From Candidatus Altimarinota bacterium (GTDB lineage Bacteria > Patescibacteriota > Gracilibacteria > BD1-5 > UBA2023): a stretch of DNA of 64,000 nt. Where the stretch lies: contig JABFSX010000004.1 of assembly GCA_013268835.1 (NCBI GenBank), positions 1-64,000 on the forward strand, in the 5' to 3' direction. The stretch's first letter is position 1. The number at the start of each line of letters is the position of its first letter. The position numbers and the translations under genes are program-made. The notes beneath the pieces were generated by a model. That model saw nothing but the letters and a program-made list of their open reading frames with translations, searched no databases and was not told the DNA's origin. Shown in pieces: positions 13,619 to 23,223 of this stretch.

Positions 13619-13801
13619 ATGCTAAATAAAAAAGATATTATTACCTATCCTCCTATACGAACTTTACTAGAAAATGCACACATAGCTCAAACTAAGATCA
13701 ATACTGCTATTGATAATGCACTTGATAGACATCCAAAAACTACAGATTGTATCTGACGATGTATTCATCAAGTTAAATCACTCCTTACAATTTTAAAATA
13801 A
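13619..13801 (+). CDS. small hypothetical protein (60 aa)
   Basis: 60 residues, read through one TGA as Gly (CIGRCIHQVKS). It has two Cys and a basic C-terminus and no membrane segment. The ATG at 13619 follows an A/T-rich leader, and the stop abuts a good bidirectional terminator, which supports a real short gene. Function unknown. Confidence 0.55.
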
Positions 13802-13827
13802 TCCACCAAAAGGTGGATTATTTTTTG
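13798..13827. terminator. bidirectional terminator
   Basis: AATAATCCACC pairs with GGTGGATTATT around a 4-nt loop, with a T-run on the plus side. It separates two convergent genes. Confidence 0.85.
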
Positions 13828-13837
13828 AATCATAAGA

Positions 13838-14650
13838 TTATTTTACGAGTTCATTTCGAAGTGTTGTGAGACTAGCTGATATCTCAGTCTTACTTGTTTC
13901 TGGAAGTCTCTTATTTTTTCCAATTTTAAGAATTCGCTCATCGATCTTCTTGGCAAGTTTTGTCTTTTTCTCTGTAGTGATATTTGGGAGTTCTTTTGTT
14001 ATCTTAGCGATAAGTGCATCAACCTCTGCAAGTCGAATAGTACCACGATCAGCTCGGAGCTGGAGTTGATTAGCAAGTGCCTCAGCTCGACGTGCTGCAT
14101 TTGCTGTATATATCTCCATACGCTTCGCCTGAACTGATCCGCTTGCATTCTGAAATCTTGTCTCGATCTCAGTACGAATACGATCTTCCATACCAGACAT
14201 ATATTGGGATTTCTGTTCAAGAGTAAGTCCAGAGAGTGATTTAATAAATACTAGACGTTCATCGTGAGCCTTTTTAACCGCATCTCGAATCGCTCCACTA
14301 TTTGATTTTCTCATATCCTGAAGCTCTCCACTATTTTCAGTATGAAAAGATTGGAGTGATTCCTTTGAATCCTGACGAAGTTCTTTATTTTTTTCACGAA
14401 CATCCTGAGCCTGGGTAATAAGGAGTTGTTCACGATCAGATTTTTTTGGAGCCTTAGGAGTAAAAAAAGATTGTCCGTCTACAGTTGCACCTGACATAAT
14501 CATAGGAGCATCAGAATTCATCATAGATTGCTCTCCGTTTCCAGAAAACATAGATTGTCCCCCATTTGATTGACTCATCTCTCCAGCAGATGCTGATACA
14601 GTAGATCCTATAATTAGAAGTCCCGCAACTAATAGAAATTGTTTTTTCAT
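13838..14650 (-). CDS. secreted helical protein of unknown function
   Basis: 270 residues from the ATG at 14650, which begins a clean signal peptide (MKKQFLLVAGLLIIGSTVSA, cleavage after about residue 22). The upstream ATG at 14719 would bury this signal. Next comes a Gln/Ser/Gly/Met-rich segment (residues 25-70) and then a long, highly charged helical region with many Arg, Lys and Glu, similar in character to periplasmic Spy/CpxP-like proteins, though I do not see their LTxxQ motif clearly (one LTLEQK occurs near residue 150). No in-frame TGA. Confidence 0.7.
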   Translation of the reverse strand: MKKQFLLVAGLLIIGSTVSASAGEMSQSNGGQSMFSGNGEQSMMNSDAPMIMSGATVDGQSFFTPKAPKKSDREQLLITQAQDVREKNKELRQDSKESLQSFHTENSGELQDMRKSNSGAIRDAVKKAHDERLVFIKSLSGLTLEQKSQYMSGMEDRIRTEIETRFQNASGSVQAKRMEIYTANAARRAEALANQLQLRADRGTIRLAEVDALIAKITKELPNITTEKKTKLAKKIDERILKIGKNKRLPETSKTEISASLTTLRNELVK

Positions 14651-14779
14651 GTATAAAAAAGTAAAGAATAAAACGTGGATGATTGTAGAGAGTAGTATCA
14701 TATTTGCAAGGATGATCACTTATAATTCACCAAAAATGACTTGTCGTTTTCTTGTAATTTCGTAAAACTCTTACTTATT

Positions 14780-14806
14780 AAAAAATCCCTAATTAGGGAT
14801 TTTTTA
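14780..14806 (-). terminator. terminator of the malic enzyme gene
   Basis: AAAAAATCCCTAATTAGGGA followed by TTTTTT forms a symmetric hairpin just downstream of the malic enzyme stop on the minus strand. Confidence 0.8.
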
Positions 14807-14812
14807 AGAAAA

Positions 14813-15979
14813 TTAATCTTTCATTGCGAGTGCTACCACTTCAGCTACTCCCTTATCGAGAGCATCTGGAAGGATATTATCTTCTGTTGGATTCTGAATA
14901 TATGATGCAAGTGCCTCGGCTGCTCGGATTTTCATATCATCCGTAATTTGTTTCTTATGATAACGGAGGACTCCTCGGAATATCCCAGGAAAAGCGAGAA
15001 CATTGTTGACCTGATTAGGGAAGTCAGATCGACCTGTTCCGATAATTCGAGCTCCAGCCGCTTTGGCGAGATCTGGCATAATCTCAGGAGTTGGATTCGC
15101 GAGAGCAAATATGATCGAATCTGGGGCCATACTTCGAACCATATCTTCTGTGAGCGCACCAGCTACCGATACTCAGATAAATACATCTCTTCCAGATACT
15201 GCTGCAGCAAGTCATCCAATGATACATGCTGAATTTGATGGATCAAGGAGACATGCTGTATTGGTAATATTTGTGAGCATTTCTTTTACTGGATTGAGAT
15301 CCTTGCGTCCTGGATGGATTGTCCCCACAGAATCTACCATCACAATATCCTTCACCCCGTAGAGGAGGAGGAGCTTACAGATTGCTACTCCTGCTGCTCC
15401 CACTCCATTGATGACTACTCGCATATTTTCGATATTTCTCCCGGTGATTTTCATAGCGTTGATGAGTCCAGCAAGTACCACTATCGCAGTTCCATGCTGA
15501 TCATCATGCATCACGGGGATATCGAGTTCCGCCTTGAGCCGTTCTTCGATCTCAAAACATCGAGGAGCCGAGATATCTTCGAGATTAATCCCACCAAATC
15601 CGTCGGCAATATTTTTGACTGTTTTGATGAATTCCTCTACATCCTGAGTACCAACGATTATCGGAAATGCATCAACATCACCGAATTCCTTGAAGAGCAC
15701 ACACTTCCCTTCCATCACGGGCATCGACGCTCGGTGTCCGAGATTCCCGATACCGAGTATTGCAGATCCATCAGAGATCACTGCTACAGTTCGAGACTTG
15801 AGCGTATAGTCATACATCTTCTCAGGATCCTTGGCAATCTCACGACATGGTTCTGCTACTCCTGGTGAATATGCCCATGAGAGATCATCTCGTGATTCGA
15901 TATGAGCAATTGCCTCAGTGCGGAGTTTTCCTCTATATTTTTTGTGGAGTTCAAGTGATTTTTGGTAGTGATCAGTCAT
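14813..15979 (-). CDS. NAD(P)-dependent malic enzyme
   Basis: 388 residues, the short bacterial malic enzyme without the C-terminal phosphotransacetylase domain. It decarboxylates malate to pyruvate. Seen: WAYSPGVAEPCREI, TVAVISDGSAILGIGNLG, the metal-binding VMHDDQHGTAIV segment, the nucleotide-binding VINGVGAAGVAICKL near residue 195, and the C-terminal FALANPTPEI and RSDFPNQVNNVLAFPGIFRG. One TGA encodes Gly in IIGGLAAAVSGRD. In a fermentative CPR cell it could supply pyruvate and NAD(P)H, which fits the nearby NAD genes. Confidence 0.95.
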
Positions 15980-16036
15980 AGTGTTTGTATTAAAAATAAC
16001 AGAGCTAATTATAAAAAAATCATATAAAAAAGCAAA

Positions 16037-16066
16037 AGATAATGAGACAAAATCTCATAATAAAAT
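16037..16066 (-). terminator. weak hairpin downstream of galE
   Basis: ATGAGA and TCTCAT form a short stem with a 4-nt loop, in the gap between galE and the malic enzyme gene. It is a weak candidate terminator for galE. Confidence 0.4.
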
Positions 16067-16068
16067 TA

Positions 16069-17064
16069 TTATCTATTTGATACAAAATTCCATCCATTCA
16101 TAATTGAATCTTTTATTGTACGAGTTGCTGTCCATCATAATAGTTTCTTTGCGAGACTAACATTTGCATAACACTCTGCAATATCTCCAGATCTTCGGGA
16201 AGTTATCTCATAAGAGATTGTTTGATCTATTGCTGACTGCACCAACTCGATCATCTCGAGCACACTCACTCATATCCCTGTTCCGATGTTAATCGGTGTA
16301 TATCCAGAATCATGGTATTCATAGGCACTAATATGTGCATCCACAAGATCACAAACATCGATATAATCTCTTACTCCTGTTCCATCTCGGGTATCATAAT
16401 CATCCCCGAATACCAAAACTTTATCTCGCTTTCCTATTGCTACATCCATAATATAGGGAAGAAGATTATTCGGAATACCACTAGGTATTTCCCCAATATA
16501 TCCAGATGGATGAGCACCAATAGGATTAAAATATCTCAGAGAGATTACTGACCATTGAGCATCACGAGCGAGATCTTCGAGAATTTTTTCGATAACGAGC
16601 TTGGTTGTTCCATATGGATTCGTTGTTCCGAGTCTCATATCCTCTGTGAGGGGAGATTGATTATCAGGATGATAGACAGTTGCAGATGAAGAAAATACAA
16701 TATGACGAACTCCATATTCTTCCATTATGCGGAAAAGTTCGATACTTCCTCCGACATTATTATTATGATAGAGTATTGGTTTTTTACAGCTCTCACCCAC
16801 TGCCTTGAGTCCCGCAAAGTGAATCACTCCATCGAATGCAAATTCGAAAAAAACTCCCTTCAAAAAATCTCAATCCCGAATATCTCCTTGACGAAAAATA
16901 GGACGATATCCCAATATTTTCTCTACACCATCGAATGCATCAAGTGATGAATTCGAGAGATTATCTATTGTCACAGTCTGGTATCCAGCTTGTTCAAATG
17001 CTACTACAGCATGAGATCCGATATATCCAGTTCCACCAGTGATGAGAATTATTTTTTGTGTCAT
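16069..17064 (-). CDS. galE: UDP-glucose 4-epimerase
   Basis: 331 residues. It interconverts UDP-glucose and UDP-galactose for surface glycans. The Rossmann motif TGGTGYIGS is at residue 9, FSSSATVY supplies the catalytic Ser, and the YGTTK (YxxxK) motif is near residue 150. RYFNPIGAHPSG and VRDYIDVCDLVDAH are further GalE signatures, and TATRTIKDSI near the end matches the family C-terminus. TGA encodes conserved glycines, e.g. in GTGIGVSV. The next gene upstream on the same strand stops 18 bp before, suggesting one operon. Confidence 0.95.
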
Positions 17065-17082
17065 AATACTTAAAATTAAAAA

Positions 17083-18351
17083 CTATCCTACTATCTTTTT
17101 CTTGAGATTATTTTCTCCACCTTCCCGAATCGAGTAGATACAACCACAATAATTCTGTCTATAGATATCATTTTTGATAGTATACTCTACTGATTTTTCA
17201 AAACCTCAGTTCTTACGAAATGGGATATCAAGAAACTCAATTCTGTATTTTTCTGCATATTTATGTCCCATTTTGAAGAGTTTTTCGAGATCTTTTTTTG
17301 GGCTCGTATTGAGACTGGATGTATAGATTGGAATACTCAGTTTTTTTGCGAGCTTCGCTGCCACATACATCCGCATATCATAGCAATGGGTACACTTTTC
17401 TCACTTTTCTGGAGTATATTCAAGTCACTTGATCCGAGTAAAAAAATTCTTCACATCATACGCTCACTTGATATATGGAATATTCTCAATCTCACAGACC
17501 CGAACAAATGCCTCATATCTCTTATCATACTCTGCCTTGGGTTGAATATTGGGATCATACCAAAAACATATCACATCATACTGATCACGAAGCTCGAGGA
17601 TCGGCATCGTAACATCAGGACCGCAACAGACATGGACGAGGATTTTTGGTTTATTTTGGAGTTTTGGGAGATAGAGTTTATTTTGGAGGATATACTGTGA
17701 GATCTTTTTGGATAATCCAGGAATCATAAATTGCGGATCATTCTCATATCTTGCATGAATAGTTGCATATTTTGGAATATCCTCTCGAATATCGGTCGAA
17801 GAAATCTCTGGAATATGGGATTCAGTGAAAAATTCAAAATTCTGAATTCCCTTTTGCTCTGTCATTGCGAGGCACGAAGCAATCCAGTTATTATTTTGTA
17901 TTCTTTTGTCTTTTTCTGGATCGCTTCCTTCGTCGCGATGACAGATACCCTCAAAATTTCGAGGAACAAATAACTTTTTCACGACTTTTGCTGCATATTG
18001 TTCACTATCCCAATCTGGCATCGATGCAATCGTATCAGTTCCGAATATATGAATAATATCATCTCCATACTGCTCACGAGCATATTCATCCACATCACGA
18101 GTGATCATCTCTCATTCCCATTCTCGGATAAAATAATCATCCACTATCACACGAGGATCACGGAGTTCAGATGTAAAAATATCGAGCATCTGGAGTCGAT
18201 GTTCGTCAGAAACGCCATATTCTTTATCATTTCGTTTTCCAGAAGGAAGAATCACTATTTGTGTAGGATGGCGAAAATGAAGAAGAGTACGAATGATAGC
18301 GCTATGTCAGGCATGAGGAGGATCAAAAGCTCCCCCGAAAATATATATCAT
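17083..18351 (-). CDS. fusion: NadD-like nucleotidyltransferase + QueH (epoxyqueuosine reductase)
   Basis: 422 residues. Residues 1 to about 215 are a nucleotidyltransferase of the NadD type: FGGAFDPPHAGHSAII (HxGH, its Gly encoded by TGA), FGTDTIASMPDWD and the ISSTDIRE motif. Residues from about 235 form a QueH domain (DUF208): ILVHVCCGPD, WYDPNIQPKAEYDKR, the paired CTHCYDMR and the final NYCGCIYS, cysteines that in QueH bind an iron-sulfur cluster used to reduce epoxyqueuosine in tRNA. Residues about 135-165 are encoded by a palindromic repeat. The start ATG at 18351 gives the family N-terminus. The next gene upstream is NrtR. Whether the first domain works on NaMN or another nucleotide is unknown. 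Confidence 0.85.
17858..17945. repeat. palindromic repeat element within the coding sequence
   Basis: Two 29-bp arms, 17858-17886 (starting TCTGTCATTGCGAGGCACGA) and 17917-17945, are imperfect inverted copies with a 30-bp centre. The arm resembles the widespread GTCATTGCGAGG-type palindromic repeats known from other bacteria, including ones inserted in reading frames. It stays open in the host frame and adds about 30 residues between the two halves of the nucleotidyltransferase domain. Confidence 0.85.
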
Positions 18352-18424
18352 AACAAACGAATTGAGAGAAAGAAAATACTTGCATTCGAATTTTGAACAA
18401 GTGCAATTCCCTAATACCTAAATA

Positions 18425-19120
18425 TTAAAGAATACCAATTATCTTGAGTTCACTATCTGAGAAAGTATAGAGTTTTGCTGGTCGTTTTGAATTCTCTGTA
18501 TCATATTCGTTCGTCTCGATGAGCATACCGAGGGAGAGGATTTTTTTACGAAAATTCCGCTTATCGAATGTTTTATCTAGTACAATCTCATAAACATTCT
18601 GAAGTTCTCTCAGAGAAAACTGGAGTGGGAGAATATTACGAACCACATTCGTATATTCCATCTTCCACTGAAGTCGTTGATAGGCATATTGGATAATATG
18701 TGCATGATCATAGGCAACCGTATCAGATGATATCTGATCGTACGGAACCAGTGCCACCTTCGTAAGATCAATACGAGAGAGAAAAGCCTGAGCCCCAACG
18801 AGCGTATAGTATGAACATGAGATCACATCTCCACGATCATCTCGATTATGTCCAGAAAAAGTATAGAGCTGTTCCTTATAGACCCCTGCGATATTCGTAT
18901 CACGAACCAAAATGCGATCCGCTGCTTCATCGAGTGTCTCGCCACGACCGATGATGCCACCTGGAAGTGTGAGTTTTCATTGCGCCCACTCGTTCCGACC
19001 TGGAACAAGTACAACACAGAGTTGATCCTTATAGAGAGTAAAAAGTACGATATCTACTGCAAGTACTGGAATAGATAACTTGAAGATATCATCCGTATAG
19101 GTGGGTTGAAGTGTGGACAT
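18425..19120 (-). CDS. nrtR: NrtR, Nudix-related repressor of NAD genes
   Basis: 231 residues with the NrtR two-domain plan: an N-terminal Nudix-like domain and a C-terminal winged helix. The Nudix box (LPGGIIGRGETLDEAADRIL) has lost the catalytic REUxEE pattern (RILVRD instead), as expected for a regulator that senses rather than cuts its ligand. The winged helix shows LPLQFSLRELQNVYEIVL, DKRNFRKKILSLG and RPAKLYTFS, typical of the family. Known NrtR proteins repress NAD biosynthesis genes and release DNA on binding ADP-ribose or a related compound. A 20-bp palindrome lies immediately upstream, so autoregulation is likely. Confidence 0.9.
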
Positions 19121-19121
19121 A

Positions 19122-19141
19122 AAGTGTATAGAGTTACACTT
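19122..19141. promoter_or_regulatory. NrtR operator upstream of nrtR
   Basis: AAGTGTATAGAGTTACACTT, two inverted half-sites separated by 8 bp (7 bp at the other sites), one base upstream of the nrtR start codon. Confidence 0.75.
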
Positions 19142-19154
19142 ATTATAAGGGTAT

Positions 19155-19781
19155 TTACTTTTTTGCAAGTGAATTTCGGAACCACCACATCATAGCGAGC
19201 ATCTTCGGTTCTATAATATTCCCTTGTGACATCTCCGATGCAATCATATCATCAAATTCAGCCATAGGAACCAGAATCCGCTCGATATACTCATCAGTGT
19301 CAAGAGTCAATATATCGGTTACCTTTTTGCAATTTCGAGCAATATATCCGTGTACTGTCTCATTCGTCATCCCAGAAGAAGATGAGAACTCTGCAATATG
19401 AGTAATATTATCAGACATATACCCTGTCTCCTCTTGGAGTTCCGCATGCACTGCATCTTCGAGAATACTATGCTTCCCCACTTCTGCACAACCCGCAGGA
19501 AGCTCAAGCTGGATACGGTCGAGTGGAGCTCGATACTGACGTATCAAGATTACTTCATTTTCTGTGGTTATCGGCAGGATCGATACAATACCGAATACTT
19601 TTTCTGAATTCCTTGTTACTACCTCATATGCTGTCTGTTTTGTATCTGGATGAGAGAGTTCGAGTTGTCTCAAGGATAAAAATCTTCCTTTTTCGAGTAT
19701 CTTGTTTCCTACTATTGTCGGTATCTGCATAATCCATTGAAGTAAATATATAAAAACTGAAATCATCTTTGATATGAACAT
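19155..19781 (-). CDS. Nudix hydrolase, ADP-ribose pyrophosphatase type
   Basis: 208 residues. It resembles ADP-ribose pyrophosphatases: VSILPITTENEVILIRQYRA then LELPAGCAEVG. The Nudix box is AGCAEVGKHSILEDAVHAEL followed by QEETGY: the metal-binding E..EE is present, but the first Glu is Lys (GK for GE) and the Arg of REL is Ala, so it is divergent. Expected role: cleave ADP-ribose to AMP and ribose 5-phosphate, removing the likely NrtR effector. The first 18 residues are hydrophobic and could be trimmed if a later Met is used. An operator-like site precedes it; nrtR follows on the same strand. Confidence 0.82.
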   Translation of the reverse strand: MFISKMISVFIYLLQWIMQIPTIVGNKILEKGRFLSLRQLELSHPDTKQTAYEVVTRNSEKVFGIVSILPITTENEVILIRQYRAPLDRIQLELPAGCAEVGKHSILEDAVHAELQEETGYMSDNITHIAEFSSSSGMTNETVHGYIARNCKKVTDILTLDTDEYIERILVPMAEFDDMIASEMSQGNIIEPKMLAMMWWFRNSLAKK

Positions 19782-19794
19782 TATTGATATTAAT

Positions 19795-19813
19795 TATTGT
19801 ATATAATACACTT
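19795..19813. promoter_or_regulatory. NrtR-type operator upstream of the Nudix gene
   Basis: TATTGT-ATATAAT-ACACTT, one good half-site and one degenerate, with the standard 7-bp spacer, 13 bp before the start codon and directly against the nadD stop. Confidence 0.6.
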
Positions 19814-19814
19814 A

Positions 19815-20417
19815 TTAAACGGAATAAAAAAGGCGATTCTGGAGAATAAAATCACATACTTTTGTATGAATCATACTCCTGAGAGTCTCAATCCTCTCAG
19901 ATTCCCCACCAAGAATACGACGTACCTCTTCACGAACCCGAGTACTTGAGAATCCGCCAGAGACATATTCGAGTTCATCGTAATTAGAAACTATTCCCTC
20001 TGGAATAGGATATCCAGGGCGAGATATGAAAACCTTTGGAAGCTGGTGTGCCACATATCCACTTGGATCCCAACCCATCATCCGAGGAGCCACATCAGAT
20101 CCGAATACCTGTGGGATCTCTTTGTTATATTTTTCCTCGAGGTATCTCGCCTGATTCATGGTAGTAGTTGCCATATCCCCGTAGAGAAACGTCGTATCTA
20201 TGATTACATCTTTTCCGAAATCTTCAGTTGCAAGACGAATCATATCTTCACGCACCTCGTTGGATACTGAGGAGTAATCCTTGTCATCTCGCTTCCCTGT
20301 CGGGATGATGATGACCTTCTCTGCAACATTTGCAAGCAAAGTGGCAATGATACCAGTATGATCTTGGTGTGGTGGATTGAATGCTCCTCCGTACATAACA
20401 TATTCTTGTGAATTCAT
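19815..20417 (-). CDS. nadD: nicotinate-nucleotide adenylyltransferase (NadD-like)
   Basis: 200 residues, normal for NadD, which joins NaMN and ATP to give NaAD. GGAFNPPHQDHTGII is the nucleotide-binding motif, but the usual (H/T)xGH reads HQDH here, so the Gly is replaced. The C-terminal ISSTxxR motif appears as FSSTRVREEV, and DVAPRMMGWDPSGY occupies the substrate loop. The divergent motif leaves substrate uncertain, and the HAGH-bearing fused protein at 17-18 kb is an alternative NadD. Two operators lie upstream, tying it to the NAD regulon. Confidence 0.8.
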   Translation of the reverse strand: MNSQEYVMYGGAFNPPHQDHTGIIATLLANVAEKVIIIPTGKRDDKDYSSVSNEVREDMIRLATEDFGKDVIIDTTFLYGDMATTTMNQARYLEEKYNKEIPQVFGSDVAPRMMGWDPSGYVAHQLPKVFISRPGYPIPEGIVSNYDELEYVSGGFSSTRVREEVRRILGGESERIETLRSMIHTKVCDFILQNRLFYSV

Positions 20418-20429
20418 ATGATTTATATT

Positions 20430-20448
20430 AAGTGTTAACTATACACTA
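20430..20448. promoter_or_regulatory. NrtR operator 1 upstream of nadD
   Basis: AAGTGT-TAACTAT-ACACTA, a near-palindrome with the 7-bp spacer, 13 bp before the nadD ATG. Confidence 0.75.
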
Positions 20449-20482
20449 TATATATTCATATTTTTATTGAAGTCAAATTTAT

Positions 20483-20501
20483 TTGTGTATTTATTACACT
20501 T
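20483..20501. promoter_or_regulatory. NrtR operator 2 upstream of nadD
   Basis: TTGTGT-ATTTATT-ACACTT, centre 53 bp from the first site, between the PHP gene stop and nadD. Confidence 0.7.
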
Positions 20502-20515
20502 AATTAGTAGACAAA

Positions 20516-21493
20516 CTAAATAAATGATCGAAGTTTTCGGGTAATAGGTGCTATTTCCTCTTCTGTAAGAAGCGGATTTATCCCTCCAAATACTCCATGT
20601 TTTTTGTCTGCCTGTTCCAATCCATGGTTATCACTTCCGAAAGTAATCAATCCTCCAGTTTTCTTCACGGTTCCGACAATTGCCTCTTTCCAATCTGGAC
20701 TTGCGAGTGCATTCACTTCATAATTACGGATACCGATATCCGAGAGAATTGGCACGATTCGATCATGAAAAGCCTGAATCCGTTCAGCACTATTGATTGC
20801 ACCATATTCTTTTATGAGTTTTTTTGTGAATGAAAAATTCGGATGTGCTACCGAAAGTACAGCATCTTCTTGCTTAGCAATCTCTACGAGTTCACTCAAT
20901 TCTGGTTCATATCGAGGGATTCTATAGTATCAGATACTACTCCAGTCACCATTTTCCCGAAGACACTCTCGCATAAAATCCAATTCAGAGCTTACACGAC
21001 CGCCAGTAAGATCAGAAGCTACTTCAATGGCTCTTTTCTGTCGCCAGAGATACTGGGCAAGATGCCAATTGGTTGCGTTCTCAGGAGACATCTTCGAATC
21101 AATAATCCACTGAAAAAAACCAGATTCAGTAATAGGAAATCCTCTTTCCCGGAGTTTTGCTATTTGACCTTTTACTTTTTCTTTTCTCTTCGTGATAATA
21201 CCATCAACCATCGAAGCGATACGATCTGAAAGATATGGAGCATAACAAGTAATATGAAGTGAGAGATCCAGTTCAGTACTATGAGCCGATATCTCCGTTG
21301 CCCAGATAGCCCCGATCCCAACATCACGAGCCCCCTCGACAAAACTTGGCGAAAACCGATCATGATTGGTTGTTGCCCAGATTCCCTCTTTTTTTGGATC
21401 AAGCACAAGAATCTGTTCGATTCTCTCTGCATTGGTCTTTATCCCATCAGAGTCTGTAGTATGAAAATGGAGATCAGAAGCAAATTTTTCCAT
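20516..21493 (-). CDS. PHP-domain phosphoesterase
   Basis: 325 residues. PHP metal-site motifs are present in order: DLHFHTTDSDG (residue 7), ATTNHDRF, WATEISAH, VAHPNFSF near residue 215 and GSDNHG near 290. The family includes phosphatases acting on nucleotides such as 3',5'-bisphosphates and RNase-like RNase AM; the substrate here cannot be told from sequence. TGA encodes Gly before YYRIPRYEP. It lies upstream of nadD on the same strand, so a role in nucleotide turnover linked to NAD is plausible. Confidence 0.85.
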
Positions 21494-21625
21494 AAGCTAA
21501 AAGTTAAGATATAATACTAGGATATATAATATAAAATATATGCAATCACATAAGTACAATATGTAAAATATTATATTTTTATTATAAATAATTATTGATT
21601 AATAAAAGAATACTGATACTATATA

Positions 21626-21649
21626 AAGTGTAATCATAATAGTACACTT
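21626..21649. promoter_or_regulatory. widely spaced operator-like pair at the TrmB-like gene start
   Basis: AAGTGT and ACACTT in the same inverted orientation as the NrtR sites, but with a 12-bp spacer, directly abutting the start codon at 21650. The different spacing may mean a variant site or another protein. Confidence 0.5.
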
Positions 21650-22399
21650 ATGGATAAATATAAGAAAATACTTCAAAGATTTGGCTTGTCAGAATATGAA
21701 GTTCATATCTACTTGGCACTGTTACAGTATGGACCTCGTCATATCACTGATATTGCAAGAGATACTGGCTATCATCGACCACTGATATACAAGACGCTTC
21801 GTACCCTTCGTGAACGAGGATATATCACTCCCGTTCCTGGAAGTGGAAAACAAAAGTACTATCATATCACTGATCCGCAGTGGCTCAAAAAAGAAATCGA
21901 AGAATTCACAAAACAATCTGAACATATTATTGATGAGCTCAGTGGTATTTTTCACAAGAAAAAAGATCAACCAGCTCTCACTATCAAAGAATGAGTAGAA
22001 GAGATTCGTGCCATCCATAGTGACCTCGTGCATTCTCTCAAAAAATGAGATGTATACTATCGATATAGTTCATCATTCAGGAATTATAGCGACAGAAGCA
22101 AGTATGTTCCGAGTGACTATTTTCAACTCCAGAAAGACAAGGAACTCCATAGATACGTCATCACGAGCGAAGAGATGAAACAATATCGAGTATGAAATCC
22201 CCTTCGAGATGTTGTATCGATTCCTGAGGGATTTGATTGTTTCAATGATAATATTACCAAACTCATCTATGGTGACAAGGTTGCTATTATCGACTACAAC
22301 TCCCTATCAGGATGGATTATCGAGAGTGCCCGATTCGCAGAATATGAGAAAAAAATATTTCTGATGCTCTATAAGCTCCTCAAGAAAAGTGGGCAATAG
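21650..22399 (+). CDS. TrmB-like transcriptional regulator (copy 1)
   Basis: 249 residues. The N-terminus is a winged helix-turn-helix of TrmB/MarR character: LQRFGLSEYEVHIYLALLQYG, then DIARDTGYHRPLIYKTLRTL as the recognition helix, and a wing GSGKQKYYHI. The C-terminal half is a sensor-like domain of unknown ligand. It has a paralogue at 32.9-33.6 kb. It is on the plus strand, opposite the surrounding NAD genes, and its stop directly abuts the nadK stop. An operator-like pair precedes it, suggesting it belongs to the NAD circuit. Confidence 0.8.
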
Positions 22400-23218
22400 C
22401 TATTTTTCGAGAGTCATCCCCTGTTCCTCATAGATCTTCGCATCCCATTGTTCTCTATAGGATTGCTCAATCAGGAGCCGTACTCCTCGAGTGGCTCGTT
22501 CGATAGTCAACTCAAATCATCGTGATTCCATTGCTACAATCCGACGATTGTCGACAAGGATATCGATAGGAGCCTCACGGGTGGTATCATTTTTTATATG
22601 AACTCGACCCTTGTCTGGGATTACTGTGGAGTGGAATTCCCGAGGAAACGTATTTCCCAGCGGAGTGAGTACATTTAGGTTGGCATTGTGTGGAAGTATT
22701 ACTCCTCCATAACTTCGACTCCAACCTGTAGAACCTGCAGGAGTCGAGATCATGAGTCCATCACCAGAATATCGTTCGATCATCTTTCATCGTTGAGCGA
22801 ATGAGAGATGTACTGAGCTAGCATCTCCGGCACGAGTTACATATATCTCATTAAAAGCATGACCGTGAAAATGTTTATCTCCGATCTGTACGTCAGCATG
22901 AAGAATCGGATATTCTCGTGTCGAGAAGAAGAGATTATCTCTCTCAAATATCTCTCGATCATGAAGAAGGAATCCCTTGGTTCAAAAATTGATCCCGAGC
23001 ATCGCCACATTGTCACGATGAGCCTCTTTTGCAACGTGTACAAAGAGTCCATCTCACCCGAGTACAATATAGGCACGCTCTTCGATCGATTCTTGGAGTT
23101 TTCGGATATTCGGAGATGCAAGAAACTCTTGGATTTGTCCGATATTTCGAGAACGAGTGTCATAGAAAAAAGAGAGGTGATCTCGGTCTTCTTTGAGCGT
23201 AAATTCGTGTTGATTCAT
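22400..23218 (-). CDS. nadK: NAD kinase
   Basis: 272 residues. It phosphorylates NAD to NADP. The catalytic GGDG is at about residue 50 (IVLGGDGLFVH), with TGA encoding the second Gly, a position that is invariant in the family. GINFGTKGFLL, the AFNEI motif and SGDGLMISTPAGSTGWSRSY follow in the usual order. It starts 5 bp after the nadE stop, so nadE-nadK form one operon under the nadE operators. Convergent with a TrmB-like gene with no space between stops. Confidence 0.95.
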
Positions 23219-23223
23219 ATATG

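Noticed and set aside
15314-15868. 184-residue plus-strand ORF opposite the malic enzyme gene
   Set aside because: It is the antisense shadow of a well-conserved enzyme; its sequence is Cys/His-rich and low in plausibility.
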